64,000 nt of DNA from Cryptomeria japonica (lineage: Eukaryota > Streptophyta > Pinopsida > Cupressales > Cupressaceae): assembly GCF_030272615.1 (NCBI RefSeq), contig NC_081414.1, positions 4,589,501 through 4,653,500 on the forward strand, read 5' to 3'. The translations under genes were made by a program, and so were the position numbers. The notes beneath the pieces were generated by a model. The model saw only the letters and a program-made list of their open reading frames with translations. It was not told the DNA's origin and searched no databases. This document shows, one piece after another, positions 23,126 to 34,692 of this stretch (position 1 is the first letter of the stretch; each line of letters starts with the position of its first letter).

Positions 23126-24182
23126 TGTTGGATTTTAGGTCTCAGATTAACAGTAAGAACAAAAATGAGAATTGTATCTTTGACAACTTATATTAACATG
23201 AAGGTTAGCTGAACAATTAAACAAACATAGTCTAAATGAAATGCATAAACAATATAACACAAAACCCGAGTTACCCTGGGAAACCTCCCTCTTGGAGGAA
23301 AACCCAGCAAGGAATGATCCTCATATCTGATTGTCGCCAATTTGATAGATTACAATACTTATCCCTTTAATGCTAATGATGATGAACAAACAGCAATCTG
23401 TTTGTTCTAATCTGATAACTAGGTCAGCACATAAGCTTGACCAAGACTGCACCAAATCAGATATAAACAACCTTCTTCTTTAGATCTGCTCCAGGTCTGA
23501 TATGATGTCTCAGAGCTTTGATAATTTGTCTTCAATATCAATATGAAGTACACAGGTCTGCACCTTTTGATGATGAAGTCTGCACTCTTTAATGGAGGTG
23601 TTTGCATCTAGGATTATGCCCATGAATGGGATTCGCCTTTAGTCTATATAGCATCAGTTCTTCACATACAATGGACCAGATTCTTCAGGCACATATTGCT
23701 CCTAACAGCAGGGATAGTTCACACCAAGTTGGCTCAGATTCTTCATATACTGATTGCACATAATAGCTGAGAAGGTTCGCACTGTACGACAGGAGAATTT
23801 CGCACCATAGGGCAAAGGTAGAGTTTGCATCAATCTTTTGGAGCAGGATTATTTGCTTGAAAAACTTCTCTTATGCACTCCAAATGACACCATATATATA
23901 TGGTGCTTGCTGACTTATTGGGTCGGCCCAATAAGTAATTGGCACTAACTTCAAATTTGATTTCCCACGCTAATGTATATGTATTTGAATGCTTCCACCT
24001 TATATTATATAGGGTCAGCCCTATATTGAATTTGGCGCCAGTGTTAGTTTGAATGCCCACGCTACCTTTGGGTGTGGATACAAGTAAGGGCGGGCCCAAC
24101 CCTATTTAGCAAAAATCAAATGTTGCCTTGGGCAATTTGATTTTTGCTTTATAATTAATTTTCGAACTAGTTACAAACAACA
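23126..24182 (-). repeat. Copia relic 5' LTR
   Basis: This is the right copy of the 1,057-bp LTR. The adjoining inner sequence is complementary to the initiator-Met primer motif, so this is the 5' LTR of the minus-strand element. Confidence 0.92.
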
Positions 24183-24187
24183 TACAG

Positions 24188-25860
24188 GACCAAAAAGTCA
24201 AACAAAAACCCTTCGAAAATCATGTTAGCAGTTCAAAATGCTTGATATTTGCTTAGGAATCTGTACTGTCCCCAAATTGGGTATACTTGATTTTGGCCCA
24301 AAGTAACAATTCCACAACATAATTTGTTTACAAATAGTATTCTATAATTAAATCATATAATAGCTATTGAACTCTTAAAGTAAATAGACAATTAAGTTAA
24401 ATAACATCACATACTTGGATCTCATCTATAACTTCATTTCCAGTAATCAACCATAGTAGGGATTGGAGAGGAGAGCATGATAGGGTGCTTGGAACATTTG
24501 CCGCAACTAAGCCCAAGGGTGTGATATAAGACCCCTTGGCCCACAAGTGGTACGAAATCTTGTCCATCCAACATGGGGTGGACTACTTAGATAGGGATCC
24601 CATCTCTGCCCTCCCAGTCATGTCTCCTTACTAATCCATACATGATTGCTTCTATTCTTTAGTTCCACTTCCAACAACCAACCATCAAAGGGATTGGAGA
24701 GGAAAGCATAATAGGGTGCCTAGAACATTCGCTGCAACTAAGCCCAAGGGCATGATAAACAACCCTTGCCTTACAAGTGGCAGGAAGCCTCGTCCATACA
24801 ATATGGGGTGGTCTACTTAGATGAAGAACCTGTCTCTGCCCTCCCAATCATGTTTTCTTACTAATCCCGACATGATTGTTTGTAGGAGAATAAATAGATT
24901 AAATATATAATTAAAGAATCTAGATAGATTAGCGATTCTCATTATGTTAAACAATATCATCACATTTTATACCACAACACTTGCTAGATCACAAGACTAC
25001 TGTTTTCTAAATGCAAATTACTCATTTCAGATATGATCTTATTTGATCCCTTTTCCTCAATTGATGGTCTGCCTTAAATGTCTTCAAGAGAGGACAGAGA
25101 GTCACCTACTTTACTAAGAGGCCCATCCCTTAGAGATGATATCTTCCTAATTAATCACTGCTCTTCACTTGGAACCAATGCCCCTTCAATGGTGACTGCT
25201 GACCTTTCATCTTCATTGATTTAGTTGAAGGAGTTGTTAAAGATTATCAGATTAATATCTGATCGCTGTAGCATATCGGGCCCCAATATTAGAAAAAAAT
25301 GTGAAGTCTTATGAATAAGACAATTTTCTGATGATAGTAAATATTTGTTTCTGTTTTAAACTTCTTTTTTTGATTTCTAAATATATACTCTGATTATTCC
25401 CCCCCTCCTCCCTCAATTGAGATTTCTCTCCTTTTTATATTTCCCTTTGTGAAGGGAGTCACACCCTTTTACCATTGATGCCTTTTTGAAATGGTTACAA
25501 CTCTTCACTTAATTGCTGCCTTCTTTCTTCTAATCGATGTGGTTAAGGATAATAATTCTTGATCTCTGTAGTTAGGGGTTGCTTCATATTATAATTTCCA
25601 CCATTAAGGATAGATATATCTCAAAGAGAATGCCAACCAGTAAATGGCTATAATTTTATTATATTTTGATTTTTGATGTGAATAAAACTCAGAGAATATA
25701 TATAGTGAAACTCAGATTCAATTGGCAGTAAATTGTGTGAGAAATTGCTAATCAGCTGTGTTTAAATTTATTTATCTATGAAACCCATGATTTGTATTAA
25801 TTTAAGCCTAAGGGCTGCCAACCAAGCTTGGCGGGGACATGACAATCCACCCACCCTAAG
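24188..25860. other. Gene-free DNA with a diverged duplication
   Basis: No gene was recognised. Apart from the duplication at 24430-24895 it holds scattered AT-rich and CT-rich patches. Confidence 0.5.
24430..24895 (+). repeat. Diverged tandem duplication, unit about 230 bp
   Basis: The segment around 24445-24640 recurs at 24674-24890. Shared phrases include GGGATTGGAGAGGA, CAACTAAGCCCAAGGG, ATGGGGTGG and CTCTGCCCTCCCA. Identity is roughly 80% by eye, so the duplication is old. It has no clear coding content. Confidence 0.8.
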
Positions 25861-25879
25861 ATTGCTTGTCCTCAAGCAT

Positions 25880-26556
25880 TGATCATGGAGAGTGTTCAAG
25901 ATGACTCCCAAAATGGTTTTTGAACTTTGCCCTTTGAAAATCAATCTCACATTTCAACTTTCGCTTTGCTACTCTAATATAGATCACACTCAATTTGGTC
26001 TCAATGAAATTGAAGAGAAACTCAACATGATCCCACCAAATGTCATCTAGGATCATTTGCTTAACCTTTGCTGCCCTTGTGGTGCTAGATTGCCTCCATA
26101 TGGACCAATTTGGGCTGATTACCATGTTATATAGTGCCTCACGAATCTTCAGAAGTTGTCTCAACACAATTTTTTTGGAGGCAAAATGTGTCTCAACAAC
26201 CTATTTCAAAATTAAAATAGAAAAATTAAATATACAAAATTAAAACTAAATTAAAATTAAAATTATTACTACAGTAGAAAATATTTATTATATAACTTAC
26301 CTTCAGCAGCTCCAATCTTGAGAATTGTCTAAATATTTCTTGTGACATATGGTGGTTGGTGATGAATATTTGGATCTCTTCGACCTCAGCATACACCTAT
26401 TTGATCCATTCAATTTTGGTGCCAATTTTTTGTAGCATTAGGTTGAGGGAGTGGACAGCACAAGGTGTCCAAAAAATGTGTTCATAACATTTCTCAACCA
26501 ATAACCCAACAGCCCTACAATTTTTTGCATTCCCTGTTATAACTTGCACAACATTT
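25880..26556 (-). pseudogene. hAT transposase relic, C-terminal part
   Basis: The minus strand encodes hAT transposase blocks in order: VQVITGNAKNCRAVGLLVEK, then HIFWTPCAVHSLNLMLQKIG, then FRQFSRLELLK. A 100-bp intron with standard splice signals (26201-26300) follows, then LYNMVISPNWSIWRQSSTTR and MILDDIWWDHVEFLF. These match the DUF659-type hAT proteins of plants, a cut-and-paste DNA transposase family. A TAG (26397-26399) interrupts the first block and the C-terminal dimerisation region is not recognisable below about 25880, so it is dead. The frame continues across the copia insertion into 32156-32400. This is a different lineage from the GC-rich hAT-type elements in this window, as far as can be judged. 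Confidence 0.8.
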
Positions 26557-27038
26557 TGTTAAGTGCATAGCTTCCCTTGGATCGAATAAAATCAATATAT
26601 ATATACATTGATATATATAGAGATATGCATATTTATTAAAACATAAATATTAAATGACATGGTCGATGTAATAATCCCGATAACTATCGGGCTGCATTAG
26701 TTAATATAAACTGATGCAATGGGTGGGAGATGGAGGGTCATGTCCCCGTAGGGTCATGACTCTACGTGGCATAAAGCCACGTAGAAGTCATGCCCCTATG
26801 TGGGCATGGCTCTACGTCTCCTATACATATCCAAAGAATGTCGACAGTTTCGGTAAGTTAATCAATCACCGTGGCAATCAAACATTCCAGAAGCTGTCGA
26901 CATTAAATAAAGAATAAAAGTTACAGATTTATGCTTAGATATAAATCGAGGAGAACAATATTCATTGCAGTAATTTCTATTATTGTTAAAATATGGTAAG
27001 TCTGTTATCTTCTCTATCTCTGATCAAATTCCTTAACA
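26557..27038 (+). repeat. Copia 5' LTR (482 bp)
   Basis: Bounded by TGTTAAG and TTAACA. It contains the inverted phrase ATGACTCTACGTGGC...GCCACGTAGAAGTCAT (about 26755-26791), which can form a hairpin, and a second inverted pair GTCGACAG...CTGTCGAC near 26840-26902. Confidence 0.93.
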
Positions 27039-27051
27039 TGGTATCAGAGCT
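27039..27051 (+). other. Copia primer-binding site
   Basis: TGGTATCAGAGCT directly follows the 5' LTR. It is the standard plant copia site complementary to the 3' end of initiator methionine tRNA. Confidence 0.92.
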
Positions 27052-27123
27052 AGGTTGGTAGAGAAATAAATAAAGACAACTCCATTTCAGACTTGCATTC
27101 ATAATCGAAGGAAAACAATCATT

Positions 27124-30100
27124 GTGAACAATGTTAGAGTGGAGGATAGACTTGAAGGAGCATCCAACTTTGTCTCATGGAGAATTCAAATAACAACAAT
27201 TCTTCAAGAACTCGAATTAGATGAATACATAGAAGAAGACACTATGATGCCTGAAGACGAGCCAGAGAAAACAACCTGGAAAAGACATAACAACAAGGCT
27301 AAGAAAATTATAATTGACGCTGTTAAAGATCACATTCTTCCAACCATCTCAAAACTTACTACAGCTTATGATATGTTCAAGACCATTTCAAACTCATATG
27401 AAATAAATAATGCAAGCAGATTGCTCACCTTAAAGCAACAATTAATGCATATCTCCATGAACAAAGGAGAATCAATTACATCCTATTTCATGAGGATTTC
27501 AGAGTTAAAAGACCAATTATCAACTATTGGAAATAATGTAGATGACTTGGAGCTATCTCTAATAGCACTTAAAGGATTACCATTTAGTTGGGAATCCTTT
27601 ATTCAAGGCATTAGTGCTCGTCCGACACTACCAAAATTCGATCAACTCAAGAATGATTGCACTCAAGAAGAATCTCGGCTGATCACAAGAGGATTGGGTC
27701 CAAACAAAGAGGGAAAAATTCAAGTACTACATGCTAACACAAGCAACAAAGGGAATAAAAGGAAGTTCAAACGGAAAAGAGGAAATAACCACAAAAACAG
27801 AGACTTCTCCAAGATTCAATGCTACAAGTGTGATAAATTTGAACACACTCACAGATTCTGTCCAGAAAGGAAGAAAGCTCAAGCAACGATAGCTGAAGGA
27901 AAGGAAATAGAGAATCCTCTATTTTTCTTAGCTTTATCAAGTGAATTAAACTCAAACAAACATATGTGGATAATCGACAGTGGGGCCTCTTGTCACATAA
28001 CCAGATTTAGAGATCAATTCGAAACGTTTGAAGGCCACTCAACTGAAGAAGTTACAATAGGAGACAATTCTACCTATCCAGTGAAAGGAATTGGGACCTG
28101 CTCGATTCAATTAAGAACAAGGGTTACACTACAGTTGAAAGATGTTATCTTTGTACCAGGTATCAAAAGGAACTTAGTCTCTATTTCAGGACTAGCTGAT
28201 CAAGGATATCGTGTCACTTTCCGTGAAGATAAAGTTCTACTCTGGCCTAAAAATTCTAATATAAAGAATGCTATTCCTATAGGATCTAGAGATGGTAGTT
28301 TATACAAACTATGTGATATTCAAAAACAAGCACTAAACCATGAAGTATCAAACTTTAATGAAATTTGGCATAGAAGGTTAGGACATCTTCAATTTAGTGC
28401 CCTACCTTCCATAGGAAAAATTACCACAGGATTACCAAACCTAAAAACTAATCATGTTGGAACTTGTAAGGGATGTGCTCTAGGGAAGAACTCAAAGAGG
28501 TCCTTTCCCTCAAGTGAACACAAATCAAAGGTTGTACTAGAACTTGTCCACACTGATTTGTGTGGTCCAATGTCATTACCATCTCTAGGGGGTTTCTTGT
28601 ATCATGTGATATTTGTTGATGACTACTCTAGGAAAACTTGGATCTATTTCATAAAACTCAAGGAATCAAATGAAGTATAATCAAAATTTAAAGAATTTAA
28701 AGCCTTACTAGAAAATCAAACTAGAAAGAAAATAAAGACTCTAAGATCAGATAATGGGGGTGAATACATCTCTGAGAATTTTAAAGAATTCTGCATTTCT
28801 GTTAGGATTAAGAGGGAGTGTATTGTACCTTATAATCCTCAACAGAATGGAGTCGCAGAAAGGAAAAATAGAACCATCATCGAAGCTGCTAAAGCCATGA
28901 TGCATGATCAAAATCTACATATCTCATTTTGGGCTGAAGCCTCAAATACAGCTGTGTATATTCAAAACAGATGCTCTCATTCAATCCTAGAGAATATAAC
29001 ATCTGAAGAAGCCTTTACATGAAATAAACCAGATTTAAGCCATCTAAGAATCTTTGGTTGCCATGTGTATATTCACGTTCCTAAAGAAAAAAGAACCAAT
29101 CTAGAACCCTCCTGGAATAAAGGTATATTTGTTGGCTACAGTGAAACCACTAAAGGATATAGAGTCTATATTCCAAGACGAAGATCTATTGAAATTAGTA
29201 GAGATGTCAAATTTGAAGAAGATGCTGCTTATAAACTCTCCCCAAGTACAAAAGATGATCAAATCACAGAATCAGATGAAAATCTTACAGTTGAGAATCA
29301 GAGGGAGAATAGCATAGAAAATCAGGAACTTCAATCACCTAATTTTGAGATTGCTGAAAATCCTAACAACAAGAAAAGACCACTATGGGCAAGAAAGATG
29401 ATTGAAAAAAATAATGTGGAACCTGAGGAAATCTTCAAAGAGAATAAGAAAACAAGAAGTCAATCATGCTATGTTGCACTCATGACCGAACTTACAAAAT
29501 CTGAACCATCAAATGTTGAAGAAGCCTTAACAGGTCAAGCTTGGAAAGAAGCAATGATTGAGGAATACCAATCTATATAAAAGAATGATGTGTGGGATAT
29601 TGCATCTAGACCAAAAGACAAATTAGTTGTCTCATCAAAGTGGTTATTCAAAATCAAATATGCACCAGATGGTAGTATTGAAAAACACAAAGCCAGATTC
29701 GTTGCCAGAGGTTTCTCTCAAAAGGCTAGAATGGATTACAAAGAGACATTTGCTCCAGTTGCTCGATATACTTCTGTGAGAACAATCATTGCGATTGCAA
29801 CTTCCAAAAGGTGGAAAATACACCAAATGGACGTAAAGACCGCATTTTTGAATGGTATCATTGAAGAAGAAGTATACATAGAACAACCTGAAGGCTTTGC
29901 TATATAGGATAGAAACCTCTATGTGTGTAGACTTAAAAAAGCTCTCTACCGCCTTAAGCAAGCTCCCAGGGCATGGTATGGAAGGATAGACAGTTATCTC
30001 TCCAAACTAGGATATTCCAAAAATGAAGCAGACTCTAACATATACTTCAAAATTCTGGATGGTAACATGTTAATACTTGTTCTGTATGTTGATGACTTGT

Positions 30101-31029
30101 TGATAACAGGAGAAGATCATCTCATTGCAAGATGCAAACAAGATCTTGTGGCTGAATTCGATATGAAAGATCTAGGTCTATTGCACTATTTTCTGGGCCT
30201 AGAAGTATGGCAAAAGGAGAACTATATTTTCCTCAATCAAGGAAAATACACCACTGATAGCCTAACCAGATTTGGTATGATAGATTGTAAACCTCTCTCC
30301 ATTCCAATGGAAACAAATCTTCATAAGCTCAAAAGTGAAGCAGCAGACTCAGATTCTACAAATCCTACATACTATAGACAAATCGTTGGATCTTTTATGT
30401 ACCTAGTAAACACTCGCCTTGATATTTGTTATGCTACTAATGTGTTAAGCCATTTCATGTGCGAACCTAAGAAGATTCACTTAATGGCGGCTAAGCATAT
30501 TCTGAGATACTTGCGTGGCACTATTGGACTTGGCCTGAAGCATAGAAATGTCGAGATACAATTCCCAGGGTATTCTGATTTCAACTGGGCAGGCAGTTCC
30601 ATTGATCGTAAAAGTACAACAGGGTGTTGTTTTAGTCTTGGATCAGCCATGATATCCTGGTTCAGTAGAAAACAGTCAGTAGTTGCTTAGAGTTCCACTG
30701 AAGCCAAATATATGGCTGCCTCCATGGGAGCTTGTGAGGCAGTATGGTTAAGGAAATTAGTAGTTGGACTATTTGGGAAACCATTAGATCCCACTACGAT
30801 TCACTGTGATAATCAAAGCTTCATCAAACTTTCTGTAAATCCAGTCTTTCATGATCGATCCAGGCATATAGAGATTCCATACCATTACATAAGAGATACG
30901 GTAGACAAAGATGTCATCAAATTGACCTACATCAGCACTGAAGAGCAAAGTGCCAACATATTCACCAAACCTCCTTCAAAATTGAAAGTGGAATACCTTA
31001 GAGGTAAACTTGGTATGACTAAATTATAA
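27124..31029 (+). pseudogene. Copia gag-pol coding region, broken
   Basis: The parts appear in the family's usual order. The gag (UBN2-type) region begins VRVEDRLEGASNFVSWRIQ. A CCHC knuckle follows (CYKCDKFEHTHRFC), then the protease motif IDSGASCHI and the HHCC integrase zinc region (HRRLGHLQFS ... CKGCALGK). The integrase core and the reverse transcriptase with its YVDDLL active site come next, then RNase H with STEAKYMAA and a SANIFTKP end. The frame is interrupted in about four or five places, so no functional polyprotein is expected. Intact family members make a single polyprotein that builds the particle and copies and integrates the element. Confidence 0.92.
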
Positions 31030-31591
31030 TGGAAAATTTCTAATATTAATATTGTTCATATATGATTTATATATTCATGAATATCTTGGATGCAATATTG
31101 CATGTATGTGTTGTGTCATGAAAGGTGACGATCTTTCATGTGAGTGTAAGATCGCTATTGTAAGGTGACGGCTTTAACAATAGCCTGATCTGTTATCAAG
31201 ATTGACTACATTAAGTTGATGTCCTGGAATGTGCCGAAAATCTTGATACTAAATTCCCTATGATGAGTTACCAAGTTGTTATCATTAAAATGTTGTTCCG
31301 AAATATGTCGGAAATTATAATAACAACTATATCATGATTGACTACATTAATTTGCTGTCTCGGAATGTGCCGGACATCATGATACTAAAATTGGTTCACC
31401 TATGATAATAATATCAAGGTAGTAATCTGATAAGACTTCAAACAATTGTTGTCCCAATATCTCTCTGAGATATGAAGTATTTCATTAGTAAATATTCTGA
31501 ATGAATGATCATGTCAAATAAATCTGTGTATCTAGAAGGTTGCTCCTTAAATCTCAATTATGAAATTTAATCCTCTTTTGGTAAGAGGGAG

Positions 31592-31629
31592 TGTTAAGTG
31601 CATAGCTTCCCTCGGATCGAATAAAATCA

Positions 31630-31702
<73 letters not shown>

Positions 31703-32155
31703 TATCTCTACACACACACACACACATACATTGATATATATAGAGATATGCATATTTATTAAAACATAAATATTAAATGACATGGTCGATTTAATAATCC
31801 CGATAACTATCGGGCTGCATTAGTTAATATAAATCGATGCAATGGGTGGGAGACGGAGGGTCATGACTCTACATGGCATAAAGCCACGCAGAAGTCATGC
31901 CCCTATGTGGGCATGGCTCTACGTCTCCTAGACATATCCAAAGAATGTCGACAGTTTCGGTAAGTTAATCAATCACCGTGGCAATCAAACAATCTAGAAA
32001 CTGTCGACATTAAATAAATATTAAAAGTTACAGATTTATACTTAGATATAAATCAAGGAGAACAATATTCATTGCAGTAATTTCTGTTAAAGTCCATCCC
32101 TGTTAAAATATAGTAAGTCTGTTATCTTCTCTATCTCTGATCAAATTCCTTAACA
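31592..32155 (+). repeat. Copia 3' LTR (564 bp), microsatellite-expanded
   Basis: It is about 80 bp longer than its partner because a TA/GA/CA microsatellite has grown at about 31630-31735, while an 18-base phrase near the TCATG motif is absent. It also carries a diverged local repeat near its 3' end. Confidence 0.93.
31630..31735 (+). repeat. Compound (TA)n(GA)n(CA)n microsatellite in the LTR
   Basis: A TA run, then about 25 GA units, then after a short unique piece a CA run. The 5' LTR has only a short TA run at the matching place, so the growth came after insertion. The 69- and 78-codon frames here are repeat products. Confidence 0.95.
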
Positions 32156-32400
32156 CATTTTGAGGGCCCACTTCCTTGATGGCTTGGCAAAGAATGTTAG
32201 CAATAAATGGACCATCCTTACCTCTCCTTCACAATCCACTGGTTTCAAAACATTGCCTTGATCAATGGGCGATTTCTTGCATATTTTCGTCCATCATACG
32301 ATGGACCACCCTATTTTGACCCATGAAGCCTTTATGGGCTTCCAGGAGTTCTCTACATATTTCACCTTTTTGTCGAATAAAGAAGATTCTTTTTTGTTTC
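32156..32400 (-). pseudogene. hAT transposase relic, N-terminal part
   Basis: The minus strand reads ENSWKPIKASWVKIGWSIV, then SPIDQ, then a patch ending GPFIANILCQAIKEVGPQN, which runs straight into VQVITGN across the copia insertion site. In plant hAT proteins the same order occurs (SW-GCSIMSDGWTD, then DGPFLAKVF--AIKEVGPENVVQV). The SDG part is lost and the frame shifts at least once. The DNA-binding BED finger is not recognisable. Confidence 0.7.
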
Positions 32401-34584
32401 CTGGACACATGGAGTGATCCCTATTATTGTTATATTGTTTATTTCTCACATATGGATTTTCAAGCTTTGGAAAGCTAATACATGTCTTTTTCATTTACGT
32501 TTTACTATATAGTTTTTATAGTTTCACAGATTTTAGATGCACTACGAACAGCACTATATCAGATTGACTGTTTATCTATTCGTATTAACAATAACAACTA
32601 AATGGAATTGGTGGGAATGGGCCAAGAAGCTTGTCAGAAACTTTTCCGACACAACAAAAGTCATCACAGTGATAATTGAACCACAAGGAGCTGGAACATA
32701 TGTATGCTTTAGATAAAAAAATCAACAACAATTGACCAAAGAGGAGCTGGAACATATATTTGCTTTAGATAAAAAAATCAACAACAGAGTTCGACATTGT
32801 AAACAAGAACCAAAATCAAGAGTAAGTACATAGTCTACAATCCCAAAGCATCCAATCTTAGCCCGAAAAGCTTTTTATAAGGGTTGTAAGTATATATTTT
32901 AAGCCATTATATTCAACACCTGTCAAATCAACTAAATATGTGACTTGAAAAAGTTCCATTACAATGAATTTCAATCAAGAACACAGTATAATCAAACCTA
33001 TATAGGGGAAACCAGAGGTTATAGATGGCTCTAAGGTTATACTAAAATCAATGAGATTTTTTTTGTAAAAATACATAAATACGGGGAACGAGAAGTGGAG
33101 AGAACTTAAATTTATCAAAACATATGTAAATGGAAATATGATGTGAAGCTTGTGACTGTACAACAATCAATTGCAACTAAGTATGACAAGAAAAGAAAAG
33201 AAATCTCAAACGTTTTACATTCCAAATTGCGTCCTCAATTTTTGTTACCTACTGACCTTTTTCTTCTCGGTCTCACATATTATTACATAGGTTCAAGTCA
33301 CACAATTCAGAATATTTGGCTATGAATTTTGGGGTGCATTGGCATTGATTATATACATTTTTTTCCACCCATGCGGTCCAGACTAAGACTGTTTAACCAA
33401 TAATTAAAAATTTGATTAATGGATTCTAAAAAAATATTGGCTCACAAGGTGTTGTTTCACAGTGAATTCGTCTCTTTCTGAAGATACTTAACGATTCCAA
33501 AAGATGTACAAAGTGATAGGCAAGTTCAAGATTCCAAGGAGTATACATAATCAATTAAAAAGCTCTGAAAATGTGTGGGCTCCCTATACAGTTGTCACGG
33601 CATAATATTCTGCCTCTTGTCTTTGTCATGTTTTGTTAGGCATTGAAGTTCTGTTGAGTTAATCATCAAGCAAAGAGAATTAACTAAGTAATTGCAGAGA
33701 ATTATTAAGGAATATTGCCTGTTGGAGAAAATTATTAAGTCGCTGGGTCTACTTAACATGATTCCACACGATTTCTTTACCGCGGAGCTTTATGATAGAT
33801 GGTCCCATAGATGATTCTTTCACCAACTCCACATATTCATAGTCAAAAACTGAAAGCAGGCAATTATCAGTATGCATTACACACATAAATTGTACCGAAC
33901 ATATAAATTGATATATGGATAGGCACGCATGTAAATAGAAAATAAAGCCAAAGTCTTTGGAAATTGATACTAAAATCAGATTAAATTATGTTTTATATTT
34001 CGTAGATTATTGATGTAAGACAAAATCCTCTACTCTGCAATGTTCTATTCAAAACTCACAAACAAACATTACAGAATGTAATAAAAATGGAAACGCTCCC
34101 ATTCATTCACAATTGCATTTAAATCTACAAATACATCTACAAATGGAGCCTTCAATGGCTCTCATATCCTCTTTTTGCCAGGCGTTCCTCTTTTATTTTT
34201 TGAAATCTTTTGATGTCTTTTCAAAGACTTTTCATAAATCTTATCTTTGTTGCCACGTCACATCTCTTATTATCTGCTGCTGTTATCTTTGATCTATAAC
34301 CTCTTGCACTATTCCTTCAGTGCTGGCTCTTCCTTCTATCCACATCCCGTCTGGCGTTCTATTTCCCTCCTCTATTTTTTGTGTTGTCCTCCTTTGCAAG
34401 AGAGTTAGAATGGTTTTCTATTCTTCTCTGGATGTATTTACCACGTATTTGTTATGTTTTAGCATTTAGATAACAATTAATGGATGGAAATTCTTGCAGA
34501 TCAACGGTTTCTTTGATGGACTTTTGTTCAAAATTCCTCTGAGATAGTTATTAAAAGTTAGTGGGCTGTTTCAATAAATCCATT
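32401..34584. other. Gene-free DNA, second copy of the 60-bp repeat
   Basis: No coding region is supported. A short duplicated phrase (GAGCTGGAACATAT...TTTGCTTTAGATAAAAAAATC) lies at about 32689-32780. The 60-bp dispersed repeat first seen at 6281 recurs at 33854-33913. Confidence 0.5.
33854..33913 (+). repeat. 60-bp dispersed repeat, copy 2
   Basis: Matches 6281-6340 in the same orientation with a few mismatches; see that entry. Confidence 0.7.
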
Positions 34585-34692
34585 TTGTGCATAGATGCAA
34601 TTAGTGCAATTCGTGAGGCACCATTTCTAAACAGTTCGCATGACCTGTCTATGCTTCCACGTTTTGCATACATGTTTACCAGGGCAGTCGCA
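34585..34692 (-). pseudogene. PPR gene fragment, second relic
   Basis: The minus strand reads ATALVNMYAKRGSIDRSCEL followed by FRNG. This is the plant PPR signature (TALVNMYAKCGSIDKA-ELF). The continuation loses the family pattern within 15 residues. It is a different fragment from that at 5690-5812, not a recent copy of it. Confidence 0.65.

Larger units (their letters stand above)
10113..24182 (-). mobile_element. Ty1/copia relic hosting two nested insertions
   Basis: Two 1,057-bp direct repeats bound this element (10113-11169 and 23126-24182). Both begin TGTTGGATTTTAGG and end ACAAACAACA, and the whole is flanked by perfect TACAG repeats (10108-10112, 24183-24187). The plus strand just left of the right LTR reads GCTTTGATACCA, the complement of a copia initiator-Met primer site. 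Just right of the left LTR lies the complement of a purine tract, so the element reads on the minus strand. A hAT-type element and a Ty3/gypsy element sit inside it. What remains of its own interior is about 3.1 kb: a trace of gag near 23000-23070 and of RNase H near 12900-13160. It is clearly broken in many places. By eye the LTRs differ at about 2-3% of sites, suggesting an insertion some millions of years old. Confidence 0.92.
26557..32155 (+). mobile_element. Ty1/copia element inserted in the hAT gene
   Basis: LTRs lie at 26557-27038 (482 bp) and 31592-32155 (564 bp), both TGTTAAGTGCATAGC...CCTTAACA, with perfect CATTT target repeats (26552-26556, 32156-32160). The primer site TGGTATCAGAGCT follows the 5' LTR and a GA-rich purine tract precedes the 3' LTR. 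The interior carries the copia order gag, protease, integrase, reverse transcriptase, RNase H. The coding region is broken in about four or five places. By eye the LTRs differ at about 3-4% of bases plus indels, so it is an old insertion. Removing it in thought joins the two hAT parts at the CATTT site, which confirms the boundaries. Confidence 0.95.
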
